The translations under genes and the position numbers were made by a program. DNA of 64,000 nucleotides from Salinicola socius (GTDB taxonomy: Bacteria > Pseudomonadota > Gammaproteobacteria > Pseudomonadales > Halomonadaceae), in NCBI RefSeq assembly GCF_001937195.1, contig NZ_MSDO01000001.1, positions 306,186-370,185 of the forward strand, read 5' to 3'. Positions 8,289 through 16,442 of this stretch are shown here, one piece after another. Below the pieces are notes generated by a model. That model was not told where the DNA came from. It saw only the letters and a list, made by a program, of their open reading frames with translations, and ran no database searches. How positions within the stretch are numbered: the first letter of the stretch is position 1; each line of letters starts with the position of its first letter.

Positions 8289-9320
8289 ATGACCCTCGAT
8301 CGTCGACAGCTACTGCGAAATTCTGCCTTGATCGGCGCCTCCGTCGCCTTCTCGCCCAGCCTGCTGGCCCAGACGGCAACCGAGCCCCCCGCTCGCTATC
8401 CGGACGAGGCGTGGCAGGTGCTGGATGATCGCTTCAAACCCTATTATGTCTTCAATACACCGCTCGAGCGCCACTGGTCGGCGGGGCTGTGGCTGGAGGG
8501 ACCTGCCTGGAACGCCGTCGGGCGCTACGCCGTGTTCAGCGATATTCCCCGCGCCCGGCAGATGCGCTGGGACGAGATGACCGGTCGGGTCAGCGTGCTG
8601 CGCGAAGGCGTCGGTCACTCCAACGGCAACGCCTTCGACCATCATGGCCGTCTGGTCGCCTGCGAGCATTCACCGGCGCGCGTCGTACGCTACGAGTGGG
8701 ATGGCACCACCACCGTTCTCGCCAGTCGCTTTCAGGGCAAACCATTGAATGCCCCCAACGACCTGGTGATCCTGCCCAACGACGGCGTGATCTTCACCGA
8801 TCCCGGCTACGGCGCCCATGTCGATTATGAAGGCGAGAAGCGCCCGCTGGAGGTCAAGCCGGCGATCTACTACGTCGACGACACGCTGGAAGCGCCGAAG
8901 CTGCTGTCCGACGAGCTGGGCAAGCCCAACGGCATTGCACTGTCCGGCGACAAGCGCCGGCTCTACGTCAGCGATACCGCGCCTTCCCATTTTCCGGATC
9001 GGCCGGCGACGGTGTCACGCTGGGCGCTCTCCCAGGACGGCCAGTCGCTCAGCAATCGCGAAACCGTGGTGTCGAGCCAGGACAGCGAAACCTACGACGG
9101 CATCACGCTGGATCAGGACGACAACCTGTGGGCGGCAGTCTCCGGGGGCGAGGGGCATGACGGCGTCTCGATCTTTGCCCCCAATGGCGACCGCATCGGT
9201 CGCATCCTGCTGCCGGAGGTATGCGCCAATCTGTGTTTCGTCGGTGAGCACCGCAACCGGCTGCTGATGACCGCGAGCCGTTCGATCTACACGCTCTATA
9301 CCGGAACCCGCGGGGTCTGA
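8289..9320 (+). CDS. SMP-30/gluconolactonase family protein, Tat-exported
   Basis: This 343-residue protein begins with a twin-arginine type signal (DRRQLLRNSALIGASVAF), pointing to export in folded form. The six-bladed propeller of the SMP-30/gluconolactonase/LRE family follows, with likely metal ligands in WLEGPAW, NAPNDLVI and LYVSDTAP. Members hydrolyse lactones such as gluconolactone to sugar acids. The periplasmic location and the PQQ sugar dehydrogenase at 20180 make a periplasmic sugar-oxidation role plausible. The start at 8289 (preceded by GGAAG) is preferred over 8202. Confidence 0.88.
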   Translation: MTLDRRQLLRNSALIGASVAFSPSLLAQTATEPPARYPDEAWQVLDDRFKPYYVFNTPLERHWSAGLWLEGPAWNAVGRYAVFSDIPRARQMRWDEMTGRVSVLREGVGHSNGNAFDHHGRLVACEHSPARVVRYEWDGTTTVLASRFQGKPLNAPNDLVILPNDGVIFTDPGYGAHVDYEGEKRPLEVKPAIYYVDDTLEAPKLLSDELGKPNGIALSGDKRRLYVSDTAPSHFPDRPATVSRWALSQDGQSLSNRETVVSSQDSETYDGITLDQDDNLWAAVSGGEGHDGVSIFAPNGDRIGRILLPEVCANLCFVGEHRNRLLMTASRSIYTLYTGTRGV

Positions 9321-9677
9321 CGAAAGCCGGAGGGGGGATCGAATAGCGGCACGACAGCGCCGCGAACGAACCTGGAAGACCCGCGACGAGCGGGTTTTCC
9401 CGGTCAGACTCCACGCCACGACTTTCTCGACGGAAGACAAGACCCAAGGCTTTCCGGTCGAAGATGTCCACCACTGCGCTTTCATGACGCCGGTTTCAAG
9501 ATCAGGCCGCATTCTTTCAGCGTATCGACGAGGCGCCTTGCCGGAGACGACGAACGGGGTAAGCTGGCTGCTACCGACAGCAGCCAACACTGGCGAGAGC
9601 CCAGCCTATGTCCACGCCGATCTTGCTTCCCTTCCCGTCCCCCCGCATCATCCCGATGCCGCCGCGGCGAGCAGCTC
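9321..9677. other. Intergenic region without recognisable gene
   Basis: These 357 bp precede astE. I see no convincing coding frame on either strand. A 7-bp perfect hairpin (GGCTGCT/AGCAGCC, 9566-9585) is present without a U-tract. The astE promoter is presumably here, but no good -35/-10 pair stands out. Confidence 0.5.
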
Positions 9678-10742
9678 ATGCTGGATAAGTGGCTCTCGGC
9701 AACGCTTGACGAGGCATTGGCCTCGGAAGGCTTCGACTCTTTCTCACCGGGTGCCGCCGGCCAGGGCCGCCTACCCGGTGGACGCTACCGCATTCTCGGC
9801 GAGGGCATCCTCGAACTGACGCCGGACGTCGTTTCCGCGGACGCGCGTAGCGTGGTGATCTCCGCCGGCATCCACGGCAACGAGACCGCGCCCATCGAGC
9901 TCGTCGGAGAATGGCTGGCCGCCCTCGAATCGGGTCGTCTCGCACTCGCTGCACCGCTGCTGGTGATCCTCGGCAATCTCCCCTCGATACGCGCGCAGGC
10001 CCGTTTCGTCACCACCAATCTCAACCGCCTGTTCCGGCGTGGGCTCGACCAGCACGGAGCGGAACCCGAGCGCGCGCGTGAGCTGATGCGGGCAGTGGAC
10101 GGTTTCTTTGCGAGATATCCCGAGCGCCGGCTGCATCTCGACATGCACACCGCCATTCGCGACAGCCGATACCCGCGCTTCGCCGTGGTGCCCTATTCAG
10201 AAAAACGGCCAGAGTCGGAAAAACGGCCAGAGACGGAAAAGCAGCCAGAGACGCAGCCCAGGTTCCACTGGCGGGCGCTCGCGGCCGCTGGCATGCAGGC
10301 CGTGCTGCTTCAACACCAGCACAGTTGGACCTTTTCCCACTATTCGCGCCATTACCACGCGGCCGAGGCCTATACTCTGGAGCTCGGCAAGGTACGCCCG
10401 TTTGGCGACAACGATCTCGACGCCTTGAATGGCATGCGCGCATGGCTTGGCGCGCTGGCGGAAGGACGCCCATTCTCCACCGCAACCCTCGATGAGCTTC
10501 GCTTCTTTCAGGTGGCGCATGAGCTGATGCGGACGAGCGACACCTTTCGCCTTACCTTTGCCGAGAACGTCGCCAATTTCAGCGAATTTCCGGTCGGCGA
10601 GACGTTGGCCGAAGATGACGAGAGCGGGCCTTTCGTCGTGGAAGAGGGACCGCTCTCGGTGGTCTTCCCCAATGCCCACGTCGAGCTGAACGCGCGTGCG
10701 GCATTGCTGGTCCGCCCCTGTGAACCACCCGATTCGCCATGA
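9678..10742 (+). CDS. astE: Succinylglutamate desuccinylase (AstE)
   Basis: This 354-residue zinc hydrolase catalyses the last step of the arginine succinyltransferase pathway, N-succinylglutamate to glutamate and succinate. The zinc ligands H66 and E69 (GIHGNET) and H157 (LDMHTAI) are present, as are the NLNRLF segment and the C-terminal beta domain. An insertion at residues 174-191 repeats a six-residue unit (SEKRPE, SEKRPE, TEKQPE) and is not usual for the family. Unlike in Pseudomonas, where aruE ends the aru operon, this gene is about 28 kb from aruCFGDB and sits directly before the arginine-type ABC transporter. Confidence 0.93.
   Translation: MLDKWLSATLDEALASEGFDSFSPGAAGQGRLPGGRYRILGEGILELTPDVVSADARSVVISAGIHGNETAPIELVGEWLAALESGRLALAAPLLVILGNLPSIRAQARFVTTNLNRLFRRGLDQHGAEPERARELMRAVDGFFARYPERRLHLDMHTAIRDSRYPRFAVVPYSEKRPESEKRPETEKQPETQPRFHWRALAAAGMQAVLLQHQHSWTFSHYSRHYHAAEAYTLELGKVRPFGDNDLDALNGMRAWLGALAEGRPFSTATLDELRFFQVAHELMRTSDTFRLTFAENVANFSEFPVGETLAEDDESGPFVVEEGPLSVVFPNAHVELNARAALLVRPCEPPDSP
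10197..10250 (+). repeat. In-frame 18-bp tandem repeat inside astE
   Basis: Three consecutive 18-bp units encode SEKRPE, SEKRPE and TEKQPE; units 1 and 2 differ at one position. The length is a multiple of three, so changes in copy number keep the frame. Confidence 0.93.
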
Positions 10743-10824
10743 CGGCTTCGCGACAATCGATAGCGACAATCACCAAAGACGATAACCGATCAACAACGAC
10801 AATAGTGCCGAGGAGTTTTCCACC

Positions 10825-10905
10825 ATGAACAATCAGTTACGGTTCGATTACCGACCTGTCGCCCCGCCGCGCCGCCGCCTGGATCAGCCCTTGTCTGGAA
10901 CCTAA
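10825..10905 (+). CDS. Possible 26-residue Arg-rich leader peptide
   Basis: A 26-codon ORF starts with ATG 9 nt after a strong AGGAG (10811-10815) and ends in TAA. The peptide (MNNQLRFDYRPVAPPRRRLD...) has five arginines, three of them consecutive CGC codons at residues 15-17. The stop is directly followed by a hairpin with a T-run, and the arginine/ornithine-type ABC operon starts 144 bp later. This is the layout of a transcription attenuator sensing charged tRNA-Arg. No such leader is known to me for this operon, and the ORF is short enough to occur by chance. Confidence 0.45.
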   Translation: MNNQLRFDYRPVAPPRRRLDQPLSGT

Positions 10906-10935
10906 CGGCGAAACTGCTAGAATCGCCGGATTTTT
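10906..10935 (+). terminator. Terminator-like hairpin ahead of the arginine ABC operon
   Basis: CGGCGA (10906-10911) pairs with TCGCCG (10923-10928) over an 11-nt loop and is followed by GATTTTT. It starts immediately after the stop codon of the Arg-rich 26-codon ORF. It may end transcripts from astE, or act as an attenuator for the ABC operon. The 6-bp stem is short. Confidence 0.5.
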
Positions 10936-11048
10936 CGCCGGGGAGTCGGCGTCGCCAACGCCATCCCAGGATGGCACGACCGACAGCAAGACGGGCCATC
11001 TGACGCCGTGCCGCTTCCCGCCAGCCAACCCACTCGGTGGACAACATC

Positions 11049-11819
11049 ATGGCCGCGACCCCCATCCCCCTGGAAGCCCAGGGCATCAAGAAGCGCTTCG
11101 GCGACCACGAGGTGCTCAAGGGGATCTCTCTCCAGGCGCACAAGGGCGACGTCATCACCTTGATCGGCGCTTCCGGCTCCGGGAAAAGTACCTTTCTGCG
11201 CTGCATGAACCTGCTGGAACAGCCCGACGAGGGCGAGCTGATCGTTCACAACGAAGCGATCAATTTTCGCGCCACCAAACACGGCCGCGAGCCCACCGAC
11301 TGGAAACAGGTCGAGCGGATTCGCGCCAAGCTCTCGATGGTGTTCCAGAACTTCAATCTGTGGTCGCACATGACGCTGCTGGAGAACGTCATCGAGGCGC
11401 CGGTCTACGTGCTCGGCAAGCCCAGGAAACAGGCGATCGAGGAAGCCCGGGCGCTGCTCGATCGCGTCGGCCTGCTGGATCGCGCCGACTACTTCCCGAC
11501 CCAGATGTCCGGCGGTCAGCAGCAGCGCGGCGCGATCGCCCGGGCCCTGGCGATGGATCCGGAAGTCATGCTGTTCGATGAGCCGACCTCGGCGCTGGAT
11601 CCGGAGCTGGTCGGTGACGTGCTTCAGGTCATGCGCGGCCTTGCCGACGAAGGGCGGACCATGATCCTGGTCACCCACGAGATCGCCTTCGCCCGGGATG
11701 TCTCCAGCCAGGTGATCTATCTGCATCAGGGTGTGGTCGAAGAGACCGGCACGCCGGCCGACGTCCTCGACAATCCGCGCTCCGAGCGCCTGCGCCAATT
11801 CCTGGCGCCCAAGCATTGA
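11049..11819 (+). CDS. aotP: Arginine/ornithine-type ABC transporter ATPase
   Basis: This 256-residue ATPase belongs to the HisP/AotP/GlnQ polar amino-acid group. Walker A GASGSGKST (residues 40-48), the Q-loop (VFQNFNLW), signature SGGQQQR and Walker B LFDEPTSALD are intact, with the H-loop His in VTHEIAF. The start at 11049 has GGTGG at suitable distance; a GTG at 11037 is an alternative. It heads an ATPase, permease, permease, binding-protein operon. Basic amino acids are the likely substrates because astE precedes it and an AotO-like gene follows, but this is context, not proof. Confidence 0.88.
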   Translation: MAATPIPLEAQGIKKRFGDHEVLKGISLQAHKGDVITLIGASGSGKSTFLRCMNLLEQPDEGELIVHNEAINFRATKHGREPTDWKQVERIRAKLSMVFQNFNLWSHMTLLENVIEAPVYVLGKPRKQAIEEARALLDRVGLLDRADYFPTQMSGGQQQRGAIARALAMDPEVMLFDEPTSALDPELVGDVLQVMRGLADEGRTMILVTHEIAFARDVSSQVIYLHQGVVEETGTPADVLDNPRSERLRQFLAPKH

Positions 11820-11832
11820 GGCGGACTCCATC

Positions 11833-12549
11833 ATGATCGACCTGCAAGGCTACGGTCCGCGGCTGCTCGACGGCGCTCTGGTCACCATCGAACTGGCGGT
11901 GCTCTCGCTGATACTGGCCGTCATCCTGGGATTGCTGACCGCCAGCGCCAAGCTATCGCGAAATCGACTGATCCATGGCATCGGCACGCTCTACACCACG
12001 CTGGTACGTGGCGTGCCGGATCTGGTGCTGATGATGCTGCTGTTCTATGGCGGCCAGATCGGCATCAACATGCTCACCGATCAGCTCTACTACGCGTTCG
12101 ATATCGATATCTTCATCAATATCAATGCCTTCGTGGCAGGCGTCATCACCATCGGCCTGATCTTCGGGGCCTACATGGGTGAAACCTTCCGCGGTGCCTT
12201 CCAGGCGGTGGAAGAGGGTCAGATGGAAGCCGCGCGCGCCTACGGCATGAGCCCCCTGCTCGCGTTCAGACGCGTTCGTTTCCCGCTGATGATGCGCCAC
12301 GCCCTGCCGGGAATCGGCAACAACTGGATGGTCCTGCTCAAGACCACCGCGCTGGTGTCGATCATCGGCCTGACCGACATGGTCCGCGTCGCCGCCGAGG
12401 CGACCAAGGCAACGCATGAACCGTTCATGTTCATGATCCCGGTGGCGATGATCTATCTACTGATCGCCACGCTGTCCGAATGGGGCTTTGCCAAGCTGAC
12501 CAAGCGTTACAACACCGGTTTTGGGGAGTCCAGCGAATGGAACAATTGA
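11833..12549 (+). CDS. aotQ: Polar amino-acid ABC permease (HisQ/AotQ type)
   Basis: This 238-residue inner-membrane permease has about five membrane segments and the EAA loop contacting the ATPase (EEGQMEAARAYGMSPLLAFRRVRFPLMMRHALPG). GLLTASAKLSRN after the first segment is typical of the HisQ side. It lies 13 bp after the ATPase gene and its end overlaps the next permease gene by 13 bp, so the two permeases are translationally linked. It pairs with the following permease to form the heterodimeric channel. Confidence 0.9.
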   Translation: MIDLQGYGPRLLDGALVTIELAVLSLILAVILGLLTASAKLSRNRLIHGIGTLYTTLVRGVPDLVLMMLLFYGGQIGINMLTDQLYYAFDIDIFININAFVAGVITIGLIFGAYMGETFRGAFQAVEEGQMEAARAYGMSPLLAFRRVRFPLMMRHALPGIGNNWMVLLKTTALVSIIGLTDMVRVAAEATKATHEPFMFMIPVAMIYLLIATLSEWGFAKLTKRYNTGFGESSEWNN

Positions 12550-13268
12550 ACGGCTGGTTCACCGATCTGCTCTCCGGCAACGTGATATTCACCGCCAACA
12601 CGCTGAGTTTCTACTGGAGCGGTCTCGTCACCACGGTACAGCTGGTGTTCCTGTCGCTGCTGATCGGGGTGATCCTGGCGGTACCGCTCGCCATCGGCCG
12701 CGGCTCGAAGCGGCGCTGGATCAAGCTGCCGATCTACGCCTACACCTATGTGTTCCGCGGTACGCCGCTGCTGATCCAGCTCTATCTGGTCTACTACGGC
12801 GTGGTGTTCTTCGACGGTATCCAGGACAGCATCTTCTGGGTGGTATTCAAGCAGGCGTTCTTCCCGGCGCTGATCGCATTCACCCTCAATACCGCGGCCT
12901 ACACCACCGAGATCTTCCACGGCGCGATCAAGAATACCGCCAAGGGCGAGATCGAGGCGGCACGGGCCTACGGCATGTCGCGCAAGTTGATGATGCGCCG
13001 CATCATCCTGCCCAGCGCCTTCCGTCGTGCCCTGCCAGCCTACGGCAATGAAGTGATTTTCATGCTGCATGCCAGCGCGGTGGCGAGCGTGGTCACGATC
13101 ATGGATCTGACCGGGGCGGCCTACTATGTCTACGCCCGTTTCTACGCGCCGTTCGATGCCTTCATCTTCGTCGCGCTGATCTATCTCTGCCTGACTTTCA
13201 GTATCATGTTCACGTTCCGGACCCTGGAGAAGAGACTGCTGGCGCACCTGCGCCCGCGCGGGGCCTGA
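12537..13268 (+). CDS. aotM: Polar amino-acid ABC permease (HisM/AotM type)
   Basis: This 243-residue permease has the EAA loop AKGEIEAARAYGMSRKLMMRRIILPSAFRRALPA and the FRGTPLLIQLYLVYYG segment characteristic of HisM-type subunits. The ATG at 12537 is preceded by GGGGAG and lies within the end of the upstream permease gene. It forms the second half of the membrane channel. Confidence 0.9.
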   Translation: MEQLNGWFTDLLSGNVIFTANTLSFYWSGLVTTVQLVFLSLLIGVILAVPLAIGRGSKRRWIKLPIYAYTYVFRGTPLLIQLYLVYYGVVFFDGIQDSIFWVVFKQAFFPALIAFTLNTAAYTTEIFHGAIKNTAKGEIEAARAYGMSRKLMMRRIILPSAFRRALPAYGNEVIFMLHASAVASVVTIMDLTGAAYYVYARFYAPFDAFIFVALIYLCLTFSIMFTFRTLEKRLLAHLRPRGA

Positions 13269-13338
13269 TCGCGAGACAGGTCCATCGTTCGACGTTTCGT
13301 CATCCATGACAAATCACCACACACAAAAGAGAGTCATC

Positions 13339-14163
13339 ATGAACAAGTGGATCACCAGCGCGCTGATCGCCGGCGCCCTCTTCTCCGGTCAGGTCTTCAC
13401 TCAGGCCATGGCTCAGGACGATAACAAGGACGCCATTCGTCTGGGTATCGATGTGCCCTACGAACCCTTCGTGGTGCGCAACGCAGACGGCGACCTCGAG
13501 GGCTTCGAGATCGATCTCGGCAACGAGCTCTGCGCCCGCGCCAACCTCGAATGCAGTTGGGTCGAGCAGAGCTGGGACGGCATCATTCCCGGTCTGCTGG
13601 CGCGCAAGTACGACGCGATCCTGTCGTCGATGGCGATTACGCCGGAGCGTGAGCGCCAGGTAATGTTCTCGCTGCCCTACTACAACACGCCGAGCGTCTG
13701 GATCGCCGCCCGCGATCGCGATATCGACATCGACGACAAGGACTCCCTGAAAGGGCTTTCCGTCGGCGTGCAGCGCGGCACCATTCGCGATGTCTATGTC
13801 ACCCAGGAATATGGCGACGTTCTCGACATCCACCGTTACGGCTCTTCACAGGACGTGGTCAACGACCTCAAGTCCGGCCGACTCGACCTGACCTTCGAAG
13901 ACTTCCCGATCGCCGTTGATGCCATCGATTTCCGTCAGGACGACAGCCCCTACAAACAGCTCGGCGACAGCATCAAGACGCCGACGTCGATCTTCGGCAA
14001 AGGCGCCGCCATGGCGTTCCGCCAGCGTGACAAGGCGCTGGCCGCCAAATTCGACCAGGCGATCTGCGCCGTCTACGCCGATGGCACCTTCGACAAGCTG
14101 ATGGATCAGTATTTCGACTACGATCTGTCGGTACGTCCTGGCGAGCAGGACTGCGCCAAGTAA
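13339..14163 (+). CDS. aotJ: Polar amino-acid ABC substrate-binding protein (AotJ/HisJ type)
   Basis: This 274-residue protein has a signal peptide (MNKWITSALIAGALF, cleavage after AMAQ) and the extracellular solute-binding family 3 fold: RLGIDVPYEPFVVRNADGDLEGFEIDLGNELC, then WDGIIPGLLARKYDAILSSMAITPERERQV and GVQRGT. It captures a cationic amino acid in the periplasm for the two permeases. GAGAG precedes the ATG at 13339; an in-frame ATG at 13306 would give an abnormal signal sequence. A paralogue lies at 15534. A strong terminator follows directly. Confidence 0.92.
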   Translation: MNKWITSALIAGALFSGQVFTQAMAQDDNKDAIRLGIDVPYEPFVVRNADGDLEGFEIDLGNELCARANLECSWVEQSWDGIIPGLLARKYDAILSSMAITPERERQVMFSLPYYNTPSVWIAARDRDIDIDDKDSLKGLSVGVQRGTIRDVYVTQEYGDVLDIHRYGSSQDVVNDLKSGRLDLTFEDFPIAVDAIDFRQDDSPYKQLGDSIKTPTSIFGKGAAMAFRQRDKALAAKFDQAICAVYADGTFDKLMDQYFDYDLSVRPGEQDCAK

Positions 14164-14176
14164 AACCGCCGCCACC

Positions 14177-14216
14177 GCCCGGCCGCTGAACTGACGGCCA
14201 GCAGGCCGGGCTTTTT
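14177..14216 (+). terminator. Rho-independent terminator after aotJ
   Basis: GCCCGGCC (14177-14184) pairs perfectly with GGCCGGGC (14204-14211) and is followed at once by TTTTT. It sits 14 bp after the binding-protein stop codon and probably reduces transcription into the AotO-like gene. Confidence 0.85.
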
Positions 14217-14240
14217 CGATCCTTGAGCCGAGGAAGCGTC

Positions 14241-15371
14241 GTGGAACATCAGAAGCACCCCTTGATCAGCCCGGTGCCGGGCACCGAACGCCATATCGAC
14301 AGCTTTCACTTCGGCCCGGCGGATGCCGAACGACATCTCTACGTGCAGGGCGCGCTGCACGCCGACGAGCTGCCGGGCATGCTGGTTGCCTGGACCTTGA
14401 AGCAGCGTCTGGCCGAGCTCGAAGCGCTGGGGCAACTGGCCTGCCGGGTGACGCTCGTTCCGGTCGCCAACCCGATCGGCCTGGATCAGCAGCTGATGGA
14501 TACGCCGCTGGGCCGCTACGATTTCGAGAGCCTGACCAATTTCAATCGCCGTTACGCCAGCGTCGCCGACGAGATTGCCGATGGGCTGGACGCCGCGCTG
14601 AACGACGACATCGCCCACAATCGTAATGTGATTCGTGATCGCTTCGAGGCCGCACTGCTCGCGGCTCTCGCGAAAACCGGGCCGACCACCGCGCTGGAGT
14701 CGATGCGCCTGACCCTGCAGCGCCTGGCCTGCCGCGCCGATTTCGTGCTCGATCTCCACTGTGATTTCGATGCCGTGGAACATCTTTACACCACGCCGGC
14801 GGCGTGGCCCGTGTTCGAGCCGCTGGCGCGCTACTTCGGCTCCAAGGCCAGCATGCTGGCCACCGACTCCGGCGGGCAGTCGTTCGACGAGTGCTTCACG
14901 CTGGTGTGGGAACAGCTGCAGCAGACCTTCGGTGCACGCTTTCCAGTCGACTACGGCTGCCAGTCGGTGACGCTGGAATTGCGCGGTCAACGCGACGTCG
15001 ACCATGACCTCGCCGGCCGCGATGCCCAGGCCATCATCGATTGGCTAAGACATCTCGGCCTCGTCGCGGGCGAGGCGCCGCCTCTGCCCGAACTGGCCTA
15101 CCCGGCCACCGAACTGGCGGCAATGGACTTCCTGCATGCACCGATCGGCGGGCTGCTGGTGTTCCATGCCGCGCCCGGCATCGAGGTGGAAGCCGGTCAG
15201 CTGATCGCCGAGATCATCGATCCACTCAGTGATCGGGTCGAGCCAGTCCATGCGCCGCAGGCGGGCATGTTCTACGCCCGCAGCGAGCGCCGGATGGCAA
15301 CGGCGGGGATGATCGTCGCCGATATCGCCGGCCATCAGAGTCACCGCAGCGGCTATCTGCTGGCGCCGTGA
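14241..15371 (+). CDS. aotO: Succinylglutamate desuccinylase/aspartoacylase family protein (AotO-like)
   Basis: This 376-residue protein is related to AstE/aspartoacylase zinc hydrolases: HADELPGM (HxxE), the NPIGLDQ loop, FNRRY, and LDLHCDF for the third ligand, with a C-terminal lipoyl-like beta domain. From memory, the Pseudomonas aot operon has a member of this family (AotO), which supports the name. Its substrate is unknown; it could act on N-acylated basic amino acids. The start is best placed at the GTG at 14241 because GAGGAAG lies 5 nt before it. It stands between two paralogous binding-protein genes. Confidence 0.8.
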   Translation: MEHQKHPLISPVPGTERHIDSFHFGPADAERHLYVQGALHADELPGMLVAWTLKQRLAELEALGQLACRVTLVPVANPIGLDQQLMDTPLGRYDFESLTNFNRRYASVADEIADGLDAALNDDIAHNRNVIRDRFEAALLAALAKTGPTTALESMRLTLQRLACRADFVLDLHCDFDAVEHLYTTPAAWPVFEPLARYFGSKASMLATDSGGQSFDECFTLVWEQLQQTFGARFPVDYGCQSVTLELRGQRDVDHDLAGRDAQAIIDWLRHLGLVAGEAPPLPELAYPATELAAMDFLHAPIGGLLVFHAAPGIEVEAGQLIAEIIDPLSDRVEPVHAPQAGMFYARSERRMATAGMIVADIAGHQSHRSGYLLAP

Positions 15372-15381
15372 GTCAGGCGTT

Positions 15382-15401
15382 GATTGACGTGATATTCAAT
15401 C
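15382..15401. promoter_or_regulatory. Inverted repeat upstream of second binding-protein gene
   Basis: GATTGA-N8-TCAATC lies 133 bp before the gene at 15534 and overlaps a TTGACG that could be a -35 element. It could be an operator for a dimeric regulator; no known consensus is matched. Confidence 0.35.
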
Positions 15402-15533
15402 GTGTAAGCTTTCGTTATGCTGCGGTTGTCGTCATTGGATGTCTCGAAGCGTTCGTGACTCGAGAAGGTCGCCATCGAATCGGGCCAAGTCGCAACACAC
15501 AAGAACACACGTATCACTAAAGAGAAGCGATCC

Positions 15534-16304
15534 ATGAAAAAACTGCTGACTACCAGCCTGCTCGGCGCCGCGCTGATCGCGGGTGTCGCCCAGGCCCAGG
15601 ATACCGAACAGCTGCGTATCGGCGTCGATGTCCCCTACGAGCCGATGGAATACCGCACTCCGGACGGCGAACTGACGGGCTTCGATATCGAACTCGGCAA
15701 CGCCATGTGCGCGCAGATCAAGGCCGACTGCGAATGGGTCGTGCAAGCCTGGGACGGCATCATTCCCGGCCTGCTGGCACGCAAGTACGACGCCATCATG
15801 TCGTCGATGACGATCAACGACGAGCGTCGCCAGACCGTGCTGTTCTCCGACCCGTACATCCAGCCGCCCTCCGCGTGGTTCGCTGCCGCCGACAGCGGTA
15901 TCAAAACGGTCTATCCCGAGTCGCTGAAGGGCAAGACCATCGGCGTCCAGCGCGGCACGCTGCAGGATAACTACGTGACCGACATGTATGGCGACGATGC
16001 CAACATCAGCCGCTACACCACCGCCGATGACCTGGTACTGGACATGGACGCCGGTCGTGTCGACGTCGCCTTCCTCGACTTCCCGGTGGGCAAGTCCACG
16101 CTGCTGGACAGCGAAGAAGGCAACTACGTCACCGTCGGCGACATGATCAGCGAGCCGGAGAAGTATTTCGGCGAAGGTTTCGGCATGGCCTTCCGTCCGC
16201 GTGACAAGGAGCTCGCCGAGCGCTTCGACGACGCCCTGGCCACGCTGAAGGACAACGGTACCTACGACAAGATCTACGACAAGTACTTCAAGGTCCAGCA
16301 GTAA
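15534..16304 (+). CDS. Second polar amino-acid ABC substrate-binding protein
   Basis: This 256-residue paralogue of the protein at 13339 has a signal peptide (MKKLLTTSLLGAALIAGVAQA) and nearly the same motifs: RIGVDVPYEPMEYRTPDGELTGFDIELGN, WDGIIPGLLARKYDAIMSSMTI, IGVQRGTLQDNYV. It has its own upstream region and a downstream hairpin, so it is likely expressed separately and shares the AotQMP channel while widening or tuning specificity (arginine against ornithine, for example). AAGAGAAG precedes the ATG. Confidence 0.9.
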   Translation: MKKLLTTSLLGAALIAGVAQAQDTEQLRIGVDVPYEPMEYRTPDGELTGFDIELGNAMCAQIKADCEWVVQAWDGIIPGLLARKYDAIMSSMTINDERRQTVLFSDPYIQPPSAWFAAADSGIKTVYPESLKGKTIGVQRGTLQDNYVTDMYGDDANISRYTTADDLVLDMDAGRVDVAFLDFPVGKSTLLDSEEGNYVTVGDMISEPEKYFGEGFGMAFRPRDKELAERFDDALATLKDNGTYDKIYDKYFKVQQ

Positions 16305-16313
16305 CCGAGGCTT

Positions 16314-16350
16314 CCAGGGCGCGTCGCTCGCTTCCAGCCACGCGCCCTGG
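16314..16350. terminator. Hairpin between convergent genes (first)
   Basis: CCAGGGCGCGT (16314-16324) and ACGCGCCCTGG (16340-16350) form an 11-bp perfect stem 10 bp after the binding-protein stop codon. No T-run follows, so termination strength is uncertain. Confidence 0.6.
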
Positions 16351-16371
16351 CAAACATTCTGCGCTTCAAAA

Positions 16372-16405
16372 CGCACGGCCCCGGTCTCATGATCGGGGCC
16401 GTGCG
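16372..16405 (-). terminator. Hairpin between convergent genes (second)
   Basis: CGCACGGCCCCG (16372-16383) and CGGGGCCGTGCG (16394-16405) form a 12-bp perfect stem with a 10-nt loop. On the minus strand it is followed by TTTTG, so it fits as terminator of the permease gene ending at 16443. Confidence 0.7.
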
Positions 16406-16442
16406 CCTGTGGAGCATCGGTGTTCGACGATAGCCCGCGCGA

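Noticed and set aside
9103..9590. Minus-strand frames with faint transposase-like words (VDIFDRKALG)
   Set aside because: The similarity to integrase cores is limited to a few residues and does not continue; treated as chance.
12507..13307. Minus-strand frame opposite the AotM-like permease
   Set aside because: Composition is typical of an antisense frame and the plus-strand gene has EAA-loop and membrane features.
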